The position numbers and the translations under genes were made by a program. Under the pieces are notes generated by a model. That model worked only from the letters and a program-made list of their open reading frames with translations, searched no databases and had not been told where the DNA came from. Below, piece after piece: positions 35,319 through 44,571 of a stretch of DNA of 64,000 nt. Positions within the stretch are counted from its first letter, which is position 1, and the number at the start of each line of letters is the position of its first letter. This stretch comes from PALSA-911 sp963743035 (GTDB lineage Bacteria; Pseudomonadota; Alphaproteobacteria; Acetobacterales; Acetobacteraceae): assembly GCA_963743035.1 (NCBI GenBank), contig CAVUOB010000002.1:186001-250000 (forward strand). The letters are read 5' to 3'.

Positions 35319-37595
35319 ATGCAGCGTATTCCGCTCCGGAATGTTCTGTGGGTGCTCGCGATCGTGTTGACCTTGGGCGGTACCGCCCTGGCCGATGGCC
35401 CATGGTCGGGCTACTGGGCGACCACGTGGCGCGATGGCGGTGCGCGCCTGTTGCTCGACCAGCAGGGCGATCGCGTGACCGGCACCTACCCGTTATACGG
35501 CGGGCGCGTCGAGGCGACGGCCAGGGGCTCGCGCCTCGAGGGTAGGTGGTTCGAGGGCAGCAACACCGGCAACTTCGTCTTCGTCCTGGACCGCGATGGC
35601 AATAGTTTCAGCGGCCGCTATGACACCGGCGAATGGTGGACCGGCGCGCGCTCCGTCGCTCCGGACGACCTGGCCAAATTCGACCTCTTCAGCCCGCGCG
35701 AGGCGTTTCGCCGCTTCATCGTCAACTGCAATCTCGGCCGGAGCGTCTGGCCGGATCCCTGGGGCATCGCGATGCTGGCGGTCGATTTCGGCAGCGCCGC
35801 AGCGACGATGCCGCGCGCCGAGCAGATCCAGCGCGTGCAGGATCTGTTCGCTGTGATCGACCTGACCACCTTCCGCGTCTGGTCGGTGCCCGCCGAAGCC
35901 GCCGGCGACACGGTTCAGGTCCGGCTGGAACAATCCGGCACGGCGGCATCGCTCACGCTCACCATGCAGCGCGACGGGAAGGGCAACTGGCGCATCCGCA
36001 TGCCGGACGAGGACGAGCTCGCCGCCGCGCGGCACGATCTGCTGGCCGCGCGCGGCGGGCAGCCTCCCGCCGCCGACGCCTTCAAGCGCCTGCAGAACCC
36101 GCGCGATACGATGCGCAGCTTCCTCGAGGGCATGACCGACTGGAACGGGGCCGGCCGCGCGCTCGCGCTTTCGGCGCTCGACCTGTCCGCTGTTCCCGAG
36201 GTGCTGCGCGATGGACAGGGCGCGATGACCGCGCTGTATCTGAGCCGCGTGCTGAACCAGATCGGGCTGATCGGCCTGCAGTCGATCCCCAATGACGGCA
36301 CGGATCGCACTCCGTACGTCCATTTCAGCCACCCCGCCGGCCGCATCGTCATCGCCCCCAGCGGATCGGAGGCGAACGCGGCCTGGAAGTTCACGCCCGA
36401 GACCGTGGCGGATGTCGATAACCTGTACCGTGCCATCGAAGGCCTGCCGCCGCCGCTGGCCACGCCGCCGGGACTGATCCCGGCCGCGCCATTCTTCACG
36501 CTGCGCGACTGGGTCGGCACCCATGCGCCCGGTCTGCTGGGCCGTGTCGGCGCTGTCGAATACTGGCAGATGATCACCGCGGTCTTGGTGCTCGCGGCCG
36601 CCGCCCTGATCGGCATGTCCGGTGCCTGGCTGATCCGGCGGGGGATCGCCTGGCTGGCCGATGGCGGCGTGCGCCAGCCGCGCCTGTTCACCTGGGCGGT
36701 CGCGATCGTCATCGGCCTGATTTTCGCCAACCGTTTCCCGGCTATCGTGGGCGCGCCGGAGGAAATCCGCCGCTTCACCTACCCCGCTTTCGGTGTGGTT
36801 CTGACCCTCGCCGCCTCCATCGTCCTGTGGCACCTGCTGGAAGTCGCCGGCGTTGTCCTGCAAAGGATCTCCGACCGCACGGCCACCGCCACCGACGACA
36901 TCCTGTTCACGCTGCTGCTGGCTGCTGCGCGCCTCGGCGTGGTCGTTGCCGGTTTTCTGGGCGTGGCCCATTTCCTGTCATTCCCGACCAGCGGCATCCT
37001 GGCCGGCCTCGGCATCGGCGGCCTCGCCTTCGCCTTCGCGTCGCGCGAAACCCTGTCGAACGTGTTCGGCGCCGGCATTCTCGTCACCGACCGGCCGTTC
37101 CGGCGCGGCGACTGGATCACCAGCGGCGATATCGACGGATCGGTGGAGCATGTGGGCATCCGCTCCACCCGCGTGCGCACCGCGCAGGACAGCATCATGG
37201 TGGTGCCCAATGGCAGGCTCGCCGATTCAACCATCAACAATCTCGGCACGCGCCGCCATCGCCTGGTGAAGACGCAATTGCTGGTCACCGCGGGCGGAAC
37301 GCCGGAGAAGCTGGAGGCTTTCGCCGCCGCGGTGCGTGGACGGGTCACCGGCGACGGCGCGTTTGTCGCCAGCCGCACGGATGTCGGCGTCTCCGCCATC
37401 ACCGTGACCGGGATCCAGGTCGAGCTGACGACCTATCTGAACGTGTCCACTATCAGCGCCGAACGCGCCGCCAGGCACGCCTTGCTGGTGGACGTGGTGC
37501 GGCTGGCCGAGACCTGCGGCCTGACGCTGGGGATGGGGATGCAGAACCTGGAGCAGACCGCGGAGACGATCGACGCCCTGACCGCAGCGGGATAG
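35319..37595 (+). CDS. MscS-family mechanosensitive channel with a long periplasmic N-terminal region
   Basis: This 758-residue protein has a signal peptide (VLWVLAIVLTLGGTALADG, cleavage after residue 25) and a roughly 400-residue extracytoplasmic region. The first 100 residues of that region form short Gly/Trp-rich repeats (PWSGYWATTWRDGG, GRWFEGSNTGNFVF) resembling a beta-barrel or lipocalin-like fold. Five or so membrane helices follow and then the MscS domain: GILAGLGIGGLAFAFASRE, the pore helix and beta segment, and FRRGDWITSGDIDGSVEHVGIRSTRVR (cited in parts). MscS channels release solutes on hypo-osmotic shock. The ATG at 35319 is chosen because the signal peptide starts there. Confidence 0.85.
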   Translation: MQRIPLRNVLWVLAIVLTLGGTALADGPWSGYWATTWRDGGARLLLDQQGDRVTGTYPLYGGRVEATARGSRLEGRWFEGSNTGNFVFVLDRDGNSFSGRYDTGEWWTGARSVAPDDLAKFDLFSPREAFRRFIVNCNLGRSVWPDPWGIAMLAVDFGSAAATMPRAEQIQRVQDLFAVIDLTTFRVWSVPAEAAGDTVQVRLEQSGTAASLTLTMQRDGKGNWRIRMPDEDELAAARHDLLAARGGQPPAADAFKRLQNPRDTMRSFLEGMTDWNGAGRALALSALDLSAVPEVLRDGQGAMTALYLSRVLNQIGLIGLQSIPNDGTDRTPYVHFSHPAGRIVIAPSGSEANAAWKFTPETVADVDNLYRAIEGLPPPLATPPGLIPAAPFFTLRDWVGTHAPGLLGRVGAVEYWQMITAVLVLAAAALIGMSGAWLIRRGIAWLADGGVRQPRLFTWAVAIVIGLIFANRFPAIVGAPEEIRRFTYPAFGVVLTLAASIVLWHLLEVAGVVLQRISDRTATATDDILFTLLLAAARLGVVVAGFLGVAHFLSFPTSGILAGLGIGGLAFAFASRETLSNVFGAGILVTDRPFRRGDWITSGDIDGSVEHVGIRSTRVRTAQDSIMVVPNGRLADSTINNLGTRRHRLVKTQLLVTAGGTPEKLEAFAAAVRGRVTGDGAFVASRTDVGVSAITVTGIQVELTTYLNVSTISAERAARHALLVDVVRLAETCGLTLGMGMQNLEQTAETIDALTAAG

Positions 37596-37634
37596 CCGGT
37601 TAGCGGGATAGAAAAATTGGTCGGAAGCGGGGGG

Positions 37635-38963
37635 CTACGCCTCCTCCGCCGCCAGCAGCCCCTGCGGGCTGGCGGGGCGAGGTTCCGCCCGCGCCGCGGC
37701 GGCGTCCCACATCAGGCGCGGATCGAAGCTTTCCGCCGCCAGCATCGTCAGGATCACCACCGCGCAGAACGCCAGCGCGCCGATGCCGGGATCGATGGTG
37801 ACCAGGCCGCCGAACTGCACCAGCGCGCCGAGCAGCGACTCCATGAAGATATCGACCATCGACCAGCGGCCGACCCAGGCCACGATGTGATAGATGGTCG
37901 TGCGCTGCCGCAGCCGGGCGCCGCCATCCGCCGAGCTCGCCGCCAGGGCGCCGAGCAGCAGCATGACCAGCCCGGCCAGCTTGAGTACGGGGACCAGGAC
38001 GCTGGCGGTCAGCACCAGGATGGCCAGCGGATATAGCCGCGAGGCGATCAGTTCTTCCACGCCGCCGATGATCGTGCTGGGCTCTCCAGAGCCGAGCTGG
38101 ACTACCGTCAGCACCGGATAGTAGTTGGCGGGGATGTAGAGAATGGCGCCGGCGACCAGGAAGGCCCAGGTGCGGGCGGTGCTGGACGGCTTGCGCGCAT
38201 GCAGCGCCGAGCCGCAGCGCGGGCAATGCGGATGGTCGCCCGCGGGCATGCTGACCAGCCCGCAGGCCTCGCAGCCGATGGCGCCGGGTCGCACGGTCAG
38301 CGCCGCCGGCGCTTGCGGCAGTTTCTCGTGCGTCAGGCCGCGCCGGCTGATCTCGTCCCAGACCGCGTCGGGATCCAGCACATTGTCGGCCCAGACGGTG
38401 ACGACGGTGAGCACGCCCAGCGCATAGACGGCGGGTCCGACCTCGATATGCACGAGGTCGCCGAGCTTGGTGTAGGCGACGAACACGCCGAGCAGCAGCA
38501 CATCCAGCATCGCCCAAATGCTCATCTTGCGCGCGAACAGGAAAGCGCCGCGGATATTCGGAAACCGCCGCGACGACCGCAGGCCCAGCAGCACATAGGC
38601 GGTGGCCCCGAACTTGCCGAGCGGTGCGAACGCGGTGGTGAAGCCGACCACCAGTCCCACCGGCCACAGGCCGCGGCGGAAGAGCTCGGTCGGGCCCGCC
38701 AGCAGATCGCTCTCGTGCACGATGCCGGAGGCGGACACCTTCATCAGCATCGCCGTCCACAGCACCCCGAACAGCATGAGGGCGCCGAGATTCAGCGCCA
38801 GGGCGCGCGGCAGCGGATTACGCCGGGTTCGCCGCAGGCCGGTGCCGCATCGCTGGCAATCCGCCCGCATGTCGGTGGCAAGCGCGGGGACGACCTGGAA
38901 CAGCCCGCAGCCCGGGCATTCGCGCAGCTGCGGTTCGGTGACCGGCAGATGCGGGTCGTCCAT
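37635..38963 (-). CDS. pqiA: PqiA-type membrane protein with two zinc ribbons
   Basis: This 442-residue inner-membrane protein has two repeats of the PqiA domain. Each starts with a four-Cys zinc ribbon (Cys16/19/36/39 and Cys231/234/247/250) followed by four helices. The family pattern includes NLGALMLFGVLWTAM and YYPVLTVVQLG. PqiA works with MCE protein PqiB and lipoprotein PqiC in lipid movement between inner and outer membranes. Here pqiA is the last gene of the minus-strand set, starting 9 bases after pqiC, instead of the usual first place. Confidence 0.9.
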   Translation of the reverse strand: MDDPHLPVTEPQLRECPGCGLFQVVPALATDMRADCQRCGTGLRRTRRNPLPRALALNLGALMLFGVLWTAMLMKVSASGIVHESDLLAGPTELFRRGLWPVGLVVGFTTAFAPLGKFGATAYVLLGLRSSRRFPNIRGAFLFARKMSIWAMLDVLLLGVFVAYTKLGDLVHIEVGPAVYALGVLTVVTVWADNVLDPDAVWDEISRRGLTHEKLPQAPAALTVRPGAIGCEACGLVSMPAGDHPHCPRCGSALHARKPSSTARTWAFLVAGAILYIPANYYPVLTVVQLGSGEPSTIIGGVEELIASRLYPLAILVLTASVLVPVLKLAGLVMLLLGALAASSADGGARLRQRTTIYHIVAWVGRWSMVDIFMESLLGALVQFGGLVTIDPGIGALAFCAVVILTMLAAESFDPRLMWDAAAARAEPRPASPQGLLAAEEA

Positions 38964-38972
38964 GCCGCCGGC

Positions 38973-39551
38973 CTAGGGACGCAGCATCAGCGCCAGCCCG
39001 TCGGCCAGTTCGCCGATGGCGGCGCTGATCGCGGCAACCTCGTCCTGCGTGGTCGCTGTTGGCACCGGCCGTGTGATGCGAAAGGTCTTTGCCTCCGAGC
39101 CGTGGCGGCGGGGGAATTCGGCGACCGCCTGCGCGAGCAGCACCAGCTCGCCGCTGCGGTCGAGATCCATGCGCTGGATGTTGACCGAGATCGAGGCATC
39201 CGGATTGAGCGAGATCGCGCCACGCTCGCCATAGACGTTGCTGCCTGGCAGGCGCTGCGCGAGTTCGACTGCCAGGACCCGCCCGATCATGGCGCCCGGC
39301 GGCTCGCCCCACCAGTCATTGGCCATCACGTCGAGGCGATAGCCGTCGGAGGAACGCACGATCTGCGTGCGTTCGAGGTAGCCGGCCAGGCTGACATCGC
39401 GCAGTTCGACGATTTTCGGGCCGCCCGAAACCGTCGGTCCGGGTTGCGCGGCGATGGTGTAGAGCGCGGGGTTCGGCGACGCGCAGCCGGCGAGGCTGCC
39501 CAGCAGGACCAGCGCCGCCGGAAATTGGCGGAGTTTGCGTAAGGGTTTCAT
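38973..39551 (-). CDS. pqiC: PqiC-type lipoprotein (ABC-type transport auxiliary family)
   Basis: This 192-residue protein has a lipobox LAGC (Cys23) after a short signal peptide, so it is lipid-anchored and probably in the outer membrane. The mature protein matches the PqiC/YmbA family: IVELRDVSLAGYLERTQIV, WGEPPGAMIGRVLAVELAQRL and RSGELVLLAQAV. It would interact with the PqiB needle. Its ATG overlaps the pqiB stop (ATGA), showing translational coupling. Confidence 0.9.
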   Translation of the reverse strand: MKPLRKLRQFPAALVLLGSLAGCASPNPALYTIAAQPGPTVSGGPKIVELRDVSLAGYLERTQIVRSSDGYRLDVMANDWWGEPPGAMIGRVLAVELAQRLPGSNVYGERGAISLNPDASISVNIQRMDLDRSGELVLLAQAVAEFPRRHGSEAKTFRITRPVPTATTQDEVAAISAAIGELADGLALMLRP

Positions 39552-41243
39552 TCGGTGCCCTGGTTGGTGCGGCCGCGGATCAGCGCCTCCGGGTGACGCT
39601 GCAGCAGGTCGCTCAGCGCGCGCATGGAACGGAGGGCATCGGTGAGTTGCGGCAGCAGGCGGTCCAGATCGCGGTGGAATTTCGAATCCTGCCCGTATCC
39701 GTCGTTCATCGACCCGACCATGCGATTGGCCTTGGTCAGCGTGTCCTGCAATTGCGCGGTCATCTCCGGCAGGCGGCGCAGGGCAGGGGTCACGCCGGCA
39801 TCCAGCTTGCGCGTCATGTCGTGCACCTCCGCCATCGTCCCCTCCAGCGATGTCAGCGCGCGCTTCAGCTCCGGCCCGTTGATCATCGAGTCCAGGCCCT
39901 CGGTGACCCCGGCCAGGCCGTTGCCGATCTTGTCGAAATCGATCCGGTTGATCTTGCTCAGCAGCTCGCTGGCCGAGCGCTGCAGCGTGTCGAAACCGCC
40001 GGCGTTGGTCGTCGGCATGATGAAGACACCGCCCTCCTCGCGGAGTTCCTCAGCCGGCGCGTCGGGAAAGAAATCGAGCGCGACGACCTTCTGTCCGGTG
40101 ATCAGGTTGGCGGCCTGCAGCGTGGCGCGCAGCCCCTGCTTGACCAGCCGCGCGGCGACGGTGCCCGGCGGTAGACCCACTGCCGCGATGGCGCCGCCGA
40201 TCCGGCTCGGTTCGATCAGGTATCGCACGGGCGCCACGATGCGCTGGCCCACCGGATCGTATATCAGGCCCACATCGGTGACCTCGCCGACCTTCAATCC
40301 GTGCAGCGTGACATCCGCACCGACGGCCAGCCCGCCCACTGAACCGGGGAAATCCGACTTGAAATGCAACTGGTGGCCGAACCCCGCAGATATGGCCGCG
40401 TCCTGGTTCGCATAGAGCTGGAAGCTGCGCTCGGCCGGGCCGGCAGGCACCGGCGTGCTGCCCGGCGGCGAGTTCGAACGCGATGCCGCCCAGCAGCAGC
40501 GCCTTGACGGATTCCACCTGCACCTGGACCCCGCTCGCGCCGAGACTGACCGACAGCCCGGAGGCGTTCCAGAAATGCGAGTTGTCGTGCACGTATTTGT
40601 CGAATGGCGCGCGTACGAAAGCGTGGATGGTGACGCTGTCGGCGAGATCGCCGAGTTCCCATCCAAGCACCGTGCCCACGCTGAGGTCGCGGAAGAAGAT
40701 CGGTGCCCCCAGGCTGATCGACCCGATCCGCTTGGCGGTCAGGGTGAAAGTGCGGCCCGGCACATCCGATTGCAGGATCGGCGGGTCTTCGAGCCCGACA
40801 AAGTCGCGCTGCGCCTGTCCGCGCTCCACTGGCGGCAGCATGCCGATGTAGGAGCCGGATAGCAGTGTATCCAGGCCGCTGACGCGGCCGGCGAACAGCC
40901 CGGGCCGGACGACCCAGAAGATGGTCTTTTCGCTGAACAGCGATTCTGCCTCGCGTCTGGTTTCCACGGTGACCAGCACCCTGGAATGGTCGGGCGTGAC
41001 CGCGATGCCGGTCACGGTGCCCATATCCACGTCCTTGAACTTGAGATGGGATTGCCCGACCTGCAGGCCCTCGGCGGTTTCGAACGAGATGGTGATCGTC
41101 GGGCCGCGCTTGGATATGGTGTCCCAGGCCAGCCATGCGGCAATCAGGGCCGAGAAGATCGGCACCAGCCAGACGAGCGGCAGCTTGCGGCGGCGGCGCA
41201 CGCCGGCAGTGGCCACGTTACCGGATCTCGGCGTGGCGTTCAT
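39548..41243 (-). CDS. pqiB: PqiB-type MCE protein, frame interrupted once
   Basis: PqiB forms a periplasm-spanning MCE assembly for lipid traffic. A single N-terminal membrane helix (PLVWLVPIFSALIAAWLAW) is followed by three MCE domains (YEGLQVGQ-like AEGLQVGQSHLKFKDVDMG, APIFFRDLSVGTV, and VGADVTLHGLKVGEV). After GIAFEL the frame shifts at about 40470. Removing one base there joins GIAFELPPGSTPVPAGPAE into one protein of 564 residues, matching the family. The rest, with coiled-coil segments near the C-terminus, is intact. It is the first gene of the pqiBCA set. Promoter not identified. Confidence 0.88.
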
Positions 41244-41469
41244 GGTTCGCTAGGCCGCGGAAGCGAATGGCGCATGGAGACGATTAACCAGAATTTAAAA
41301 CCGCAGTATCACCGAAGTCCCGTGGCTCACAAGCTTGGGACGTAGGTTTTCGGAGTTTTGCATCGCGGCTGACGGACCCGGACCGCCGTGCCGCTGGCGG
41401 CTCTGGCCCGCAGCGCCCGGGATCGGCTAACGTCTTTGCTTGGCTGCGGGGTGCTGGGGGAGTGGCGGA

Positions 41470-42873
41470 ATGACCGATTTTCGGGAAGAAACCGACAGCC
41501 TGGGCCCGGTGAAGGTGCCCGCCGACAAGCTCTGGGGCGCGCAGACTCAGCGCTCCCTGGAATATTTCAGCATCGGCCGCGACCTGATGCCGCGGGAGAT
41601 GATCCCCGCCTATGCCATCCTCAAGAAGGCCGCCGCCAACGCCAACCATGCCGGCGGCAGGCTGGATGCGGCCGTACACCTGCTGATCGTGGAGGTTTGC
41701 GACGAGATCCTGGCCGGCCGCCATCACGGCATGTTCCCGCTGCATGTATGGATGACCGGCAGCGGCACGCAGTTCAACATGAACGTCAACGAGGTGATAT
41801 CGAACCGCTGCTGCCAGCTGGCGGGAACGCCGCTCGGCAGCAAGACGCCGGTGCATCCGAACGACCATGTCAACATGTCGCAATCCTCCAACGACACGTT
41901 CCCGTCGGCGATGTACATCGCCGCCGCCTTGAACCTGACCGCGCGGCTGCTGCCCGCGGTGGCGGCCTTGCGGGACTCGATCGCGGTGAAGGCCGGGGAA
42001 TGGATGGACATCGTCAAGATCGGCCGCACGCATCTGCAGGACGCCACGCCGATCACGCTGGGGCAGGAATGGTCGGGCTATGCCGCGATGCTCGGCGATA
42101 ATGTTGAGCGGATGCAGGATGCGCTGAAGGGCGTCTATTGCCTGTCGCTTGGCGGCACTGCGGTGGGCACCGGGATCAACGCGGCGCCGGGCTTTGCCGA
42201 GGCGGCGACGGCCGAGATCGCCCGGCTCACCGGGTTGCCCTTCGTCAGCGCACCGAACAAATTCGCGGTGCAGGGCGCGCATGACGCGCTGGTACAACTG
42301 TCCGGCACGCTGCGCACGCTGGCTGTGTCGCTGTACAAGATCGCCAACGACATCAGGCTGCTGTCCTGCGGCCCGCGGGCCGGCATCGCGGAGCTGGAAC
42401 TGCCCGAGAACGAGCCGGGATCCTCGATCATGCCCGGCAAGGTGAACCCCACCCAGGCCGAGGCGCTGACGATGATCGCCGTGCAGGTGATGGCCAACGA
42501 CGTCGCCGTGGGCTTCGGCGGCGCCGGCGGCCATCTGGAGATGAATGCCTACAAGCCGCTGATCATCTTCAACCTGTTGCACTCGATCACGATCCTGAGC
42601 GACGGCTGCACCAATTTCCGCCAGTTCCTGATCGAGGGCACGAAGCCCAATCTGAAAAAGATCAAGGAGCATGTGGACCGCTCGCTGATGCTGGTCACCG
42701 CCCTGGCGCCGGTGATCGGCTACGACAAGGCGGCGAAGATCGCCCATCATGCGGCGGAGCACGACACGACCCTGCGGGCGGCGGCGCTGGAACTCGGCTT
42801 CGTCAGCGCGGCGGAGTTCGACCGCGTGGTCGATCCCGCGAAGATGGTCCGGCCCTACGTCGCCGACGCGTGA
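41470..42873 (+). CDS. fumC: Class II fumarate hydratase
   Basis: The 467-residue enzyme interconverts fumarate and malate in the TCA cycle. It has the class II blocks WGAQTQRSLEYF, TGSGTQFNMNVNEVI, SQSSNDTFPSAM, KIGRTHLQDATPI and the superfamily signature GSSIMPGKVNPTQAEA with the mobile catalytic Ser. FNMNVNEVI and the absence of aspartase-type residues favour fumarase over aspartase. The ATG at 41470 follows GGGGAG. The gene stands alone, convergent with the PAP2 gene. Confidence 0.93.
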   Translation: MTDFREETDSLGPVKVPADKLWGAQTQRSLEYFSIGRDLMPREMIPAYAILKKAAANANHAGGRLDAAVHLLIVEVCDEILAGRHHGMFPLHVWMTGSGTQFNMNVNEVISNRCCQLAGTPLGSKTPVHPNDHVNMSQSSNDTFPSAMYIAAALNLTARLLPAVAALRDSIAVKAGEWMDIVKIGRTHLQDATPITLGQEWSGYAAMLGDNVERMQDALKGVYCLSLGGTAVGTGINAAPGFAEAATAEIARLTGLPFVSAPNKFAVQGAHDALVQLSGTLRTLAVSLYKIANDIRLLSCGPRAGIAELELPENEPGSSIMPGKVNPTQAEALTMIAVQVMANDVAVGFGGAGGHLEMNAYKPLIIFNLLHSITILSDGCTNFRQFLIEGTKPNLKKIKEHVDRSLMLVTALAPVIGYDKAAKIAHHAAEHDTTLRAAALELGFVSAAEFDRVVDPAKMVRPYVADA

Positions 42874-42901
42874 TGGCCCGCTGGCGCGCCGGGCCGGACT
42901 G

Positions 42902-42916
42902 CCGGAGCGCCTCCGG
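42902..42916. terminator. Possible small hairpin between convergent fumC and PAP2 genes
   Basis: CCGGAG-CGC-CTCCGG forms a 6-bp perfect stem in the 48-base gap between two gene ends. There is no T-run on either strand, so termination by it is only a guess from position. Confidence 0.3.
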
Positions 42917-42921
42917 TCAGG

Positions 42922-43551
42922 CTATTGCCGGCATTCCGACAGCGGCCAGACATGGCTGGAGACATTCCGGATGGCGGCCTCGGCCGGCAGATGGAAGCCG
43001 TGAAAGATCACGAACACGGCCAGCACGACCGGCACCAGCGGCGCGAAGCGCAACCCGGGCGGCGGTGGGCCGGCGAGGCCGACGAAGGCCGTCGCCCCGG
43101 CCATGCCGACTGCCGCGCCGATGAGCACATCCAATATCGTATGGACACCCAGGGTCAGCCTTGTGGCGCCGATCAGACAGGCGACGGCCACGGCGCAGAC
43201 CAACGGCAACCAGGTCTGCCCGGCCATCCCCTGGGAGGTGAACATGGGGGAGGCGAACATCCGGGGGGCCATCACCCGGGCGGCCATGGCAAGCAGCCCG
43301 CCATAGACCGCGGCCGCGGCGGCGGTATGCCCGCTCGGACTGATCGGCCCGTTTTCGGTGACGTAATGGCCGCAGGCCGCGAAGACCATCTTCAGCACCA
43401 TCATCAGCCCCAAGGTCCCGGCAACGACGGCCAGCCACGCGATCGCCGCCCGCCGCCAGCCGCCGGTCGCGAGCACGATGGCGGTCAGCGCCGCCAGCGG
43501 CAGGATCACTGCCTGATCGGCGAAGTCGGTCACGAACTTGATCAGCACCAT
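42922..43551 (-). CDS. PAP2-family membrane phosphatase
   Basis: This 209-residue protein has about five hydrophobic segments and the PAP2 motifs SPSGHTA (catalytic His) and ATRLTLGVHTILDV (the SRx5HxxxD-type motif). The first motif (Kx6RP) is not clearly conserved; the region reads KMVFAACGHYVTENG. Family members dephosphorylate lipid phosphates such as undecaprenyl pyrophosphate or phosphatidate at the membrane. Substrate cannot be told. It is transcribed away from the inositol-phosphatase gene region, with a 230-base upstream gap in which I see no clear feature. Confidence 0.83.
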   Translation of the reverse strand: MVLIKFVTDFADQAVILPLAALTAIVLATGGWRRAAIAWLAVVAGTLGLMMVLKMVFAACGHYVTENGPISPSGHTAAAAAVYGGLLAMAARVMAPRMFASPMFTSQGMAGQTWLPLVCAVAVACLIGATRLTLGVHTILDVLIGAAVGMAGATAFVGLAGPPPPGLRFAPLVPVVLAVFVIFHGFHLPAEAAIRNVSSHVWPLSECRQ

Positions 43552-43781
43552 TCACGTGATCCAATGCGACAGGGTCGGCGCACGCTTCCGCAGGGAATGG
43601 TCGCCGATGCCGCGTACGGGGGCCTGGGTCGGCACGGCCAAAAGAACAGGCGTGCGGAACAGATAGCGATACGATTTTTGGGCGATACTACGTCTGGCGG
43701 CGGCTGAAAACGTTAAACATGACCGCTGTTACCGGCGAACGGCCCCATGCGCGTCCGGGTACGCCCGGGCTGCCCGGAAAC

Positions 43782-44564
43782 CTACCCGTCCGGCTGCTCG
43801 GCCCGCTGCATCGCGGCGGTCAGGCGGCCGGCGATCTCGGGCGTGCAGCCGATGATCGGGTTGCCCGTCACCAGCCCGTTGCCGGCCAGGAAATCATTGG
43901 TCCAGCCGCCGGCCTCGCGCACCAGCAGGATCCCGGCCAGCACGTCCCAGGCGTTGATATGCAGTTCCATATATCCGTCGTTCAGCCCTGCCGCGGTGTC
44001 GGCGATCCCCAGCGCCCCCGAGCCGAGGCGGCGGAACTCGATCCCGTCCAGGATCAGGTTCCCGGCCAGGGCCCCGTACTGGCCGATGGGGCGGCGCGGC
44101 GACCAGCCGGTCTCCACCACTGGCGAGGCGCCATGGCGGAGATGGCTGACCCGGATCTGGCGGTCGTTCAGGAATGCCCCATGCCCCCGGCGCGCCGTGA
44201 ACAGCCGCCTTTCATCCGGGGCGTGGATGACCCCGCTCTCGATCCGGCCGCGCACCACCAGGGCGATGGAGACGCACCAGCGCGGCGTGCCGTGGATGTA
44301 GTTCACCGTCCCGTCGATGGGATCGACGACCCAGACCAGCTCCGCCGGGCTGCCGCCGTCCTCCTCGCCGATCACGGGATCGGCGAAGCGCTCGTCGATG
44401 CGCCGGCGGATCAGCGCCTCCACCGCGTGGTCGGCGGCGGTCGCGTAATCCATGGGCGCCTTGGTTTGCAGCGCGCCGAGGTCCCGCCGCAGGCGCGACG
44501 CGAGCTCGCCCGCCTCCACCGCCAGTTCCATCGCGAACGCATGGCGCTGGTCGATATCCGTCAT
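43782..44564 (-). CDS. Inositol monophosphatase family protein
   Basis: This 260-residue Mg-dependent phosphatase has the metal motifs GEEDGG, DPIDGTVNYIHGTP and INAWDVLAGILLVREAGG. DGTVNYIHG is closer to classical inositol monophosphatase/SuhB than the hisN-like paralogue at 9271-10068. It could act on inositol phosphates or on other sugar phosphates. The ATG at 44564 lies just after the dadA stop (44572); an ATG at 44579 would overlap it. The two genes are probably co-transcribed. Confidence 0.85.
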   Translation of the reverse strand: MTDIDQRHAFAMELAVEAGELASRLRRDLGALQTKAPMDYATAADHAVEALIRRRIDERFADPVIGEEDGGSPAELVWVVDPIDGTVNYIHGTPRWCVSIALVVRGRIESGVIHAPDERRLFTARRGHGAFLNDRQIRVSHLRHGASPVVETGWSPRRPIGQYGALAGNLILDGIEFRRLGSGALGIADTAAGLNDGYMELHINAWDVLAGILLVREAGGWTNDFLAGNGLVTGNPIIGCTPEIAGRLTAAMQRAEQPDG

Positions 44565-44571
44565 GGCGCCA

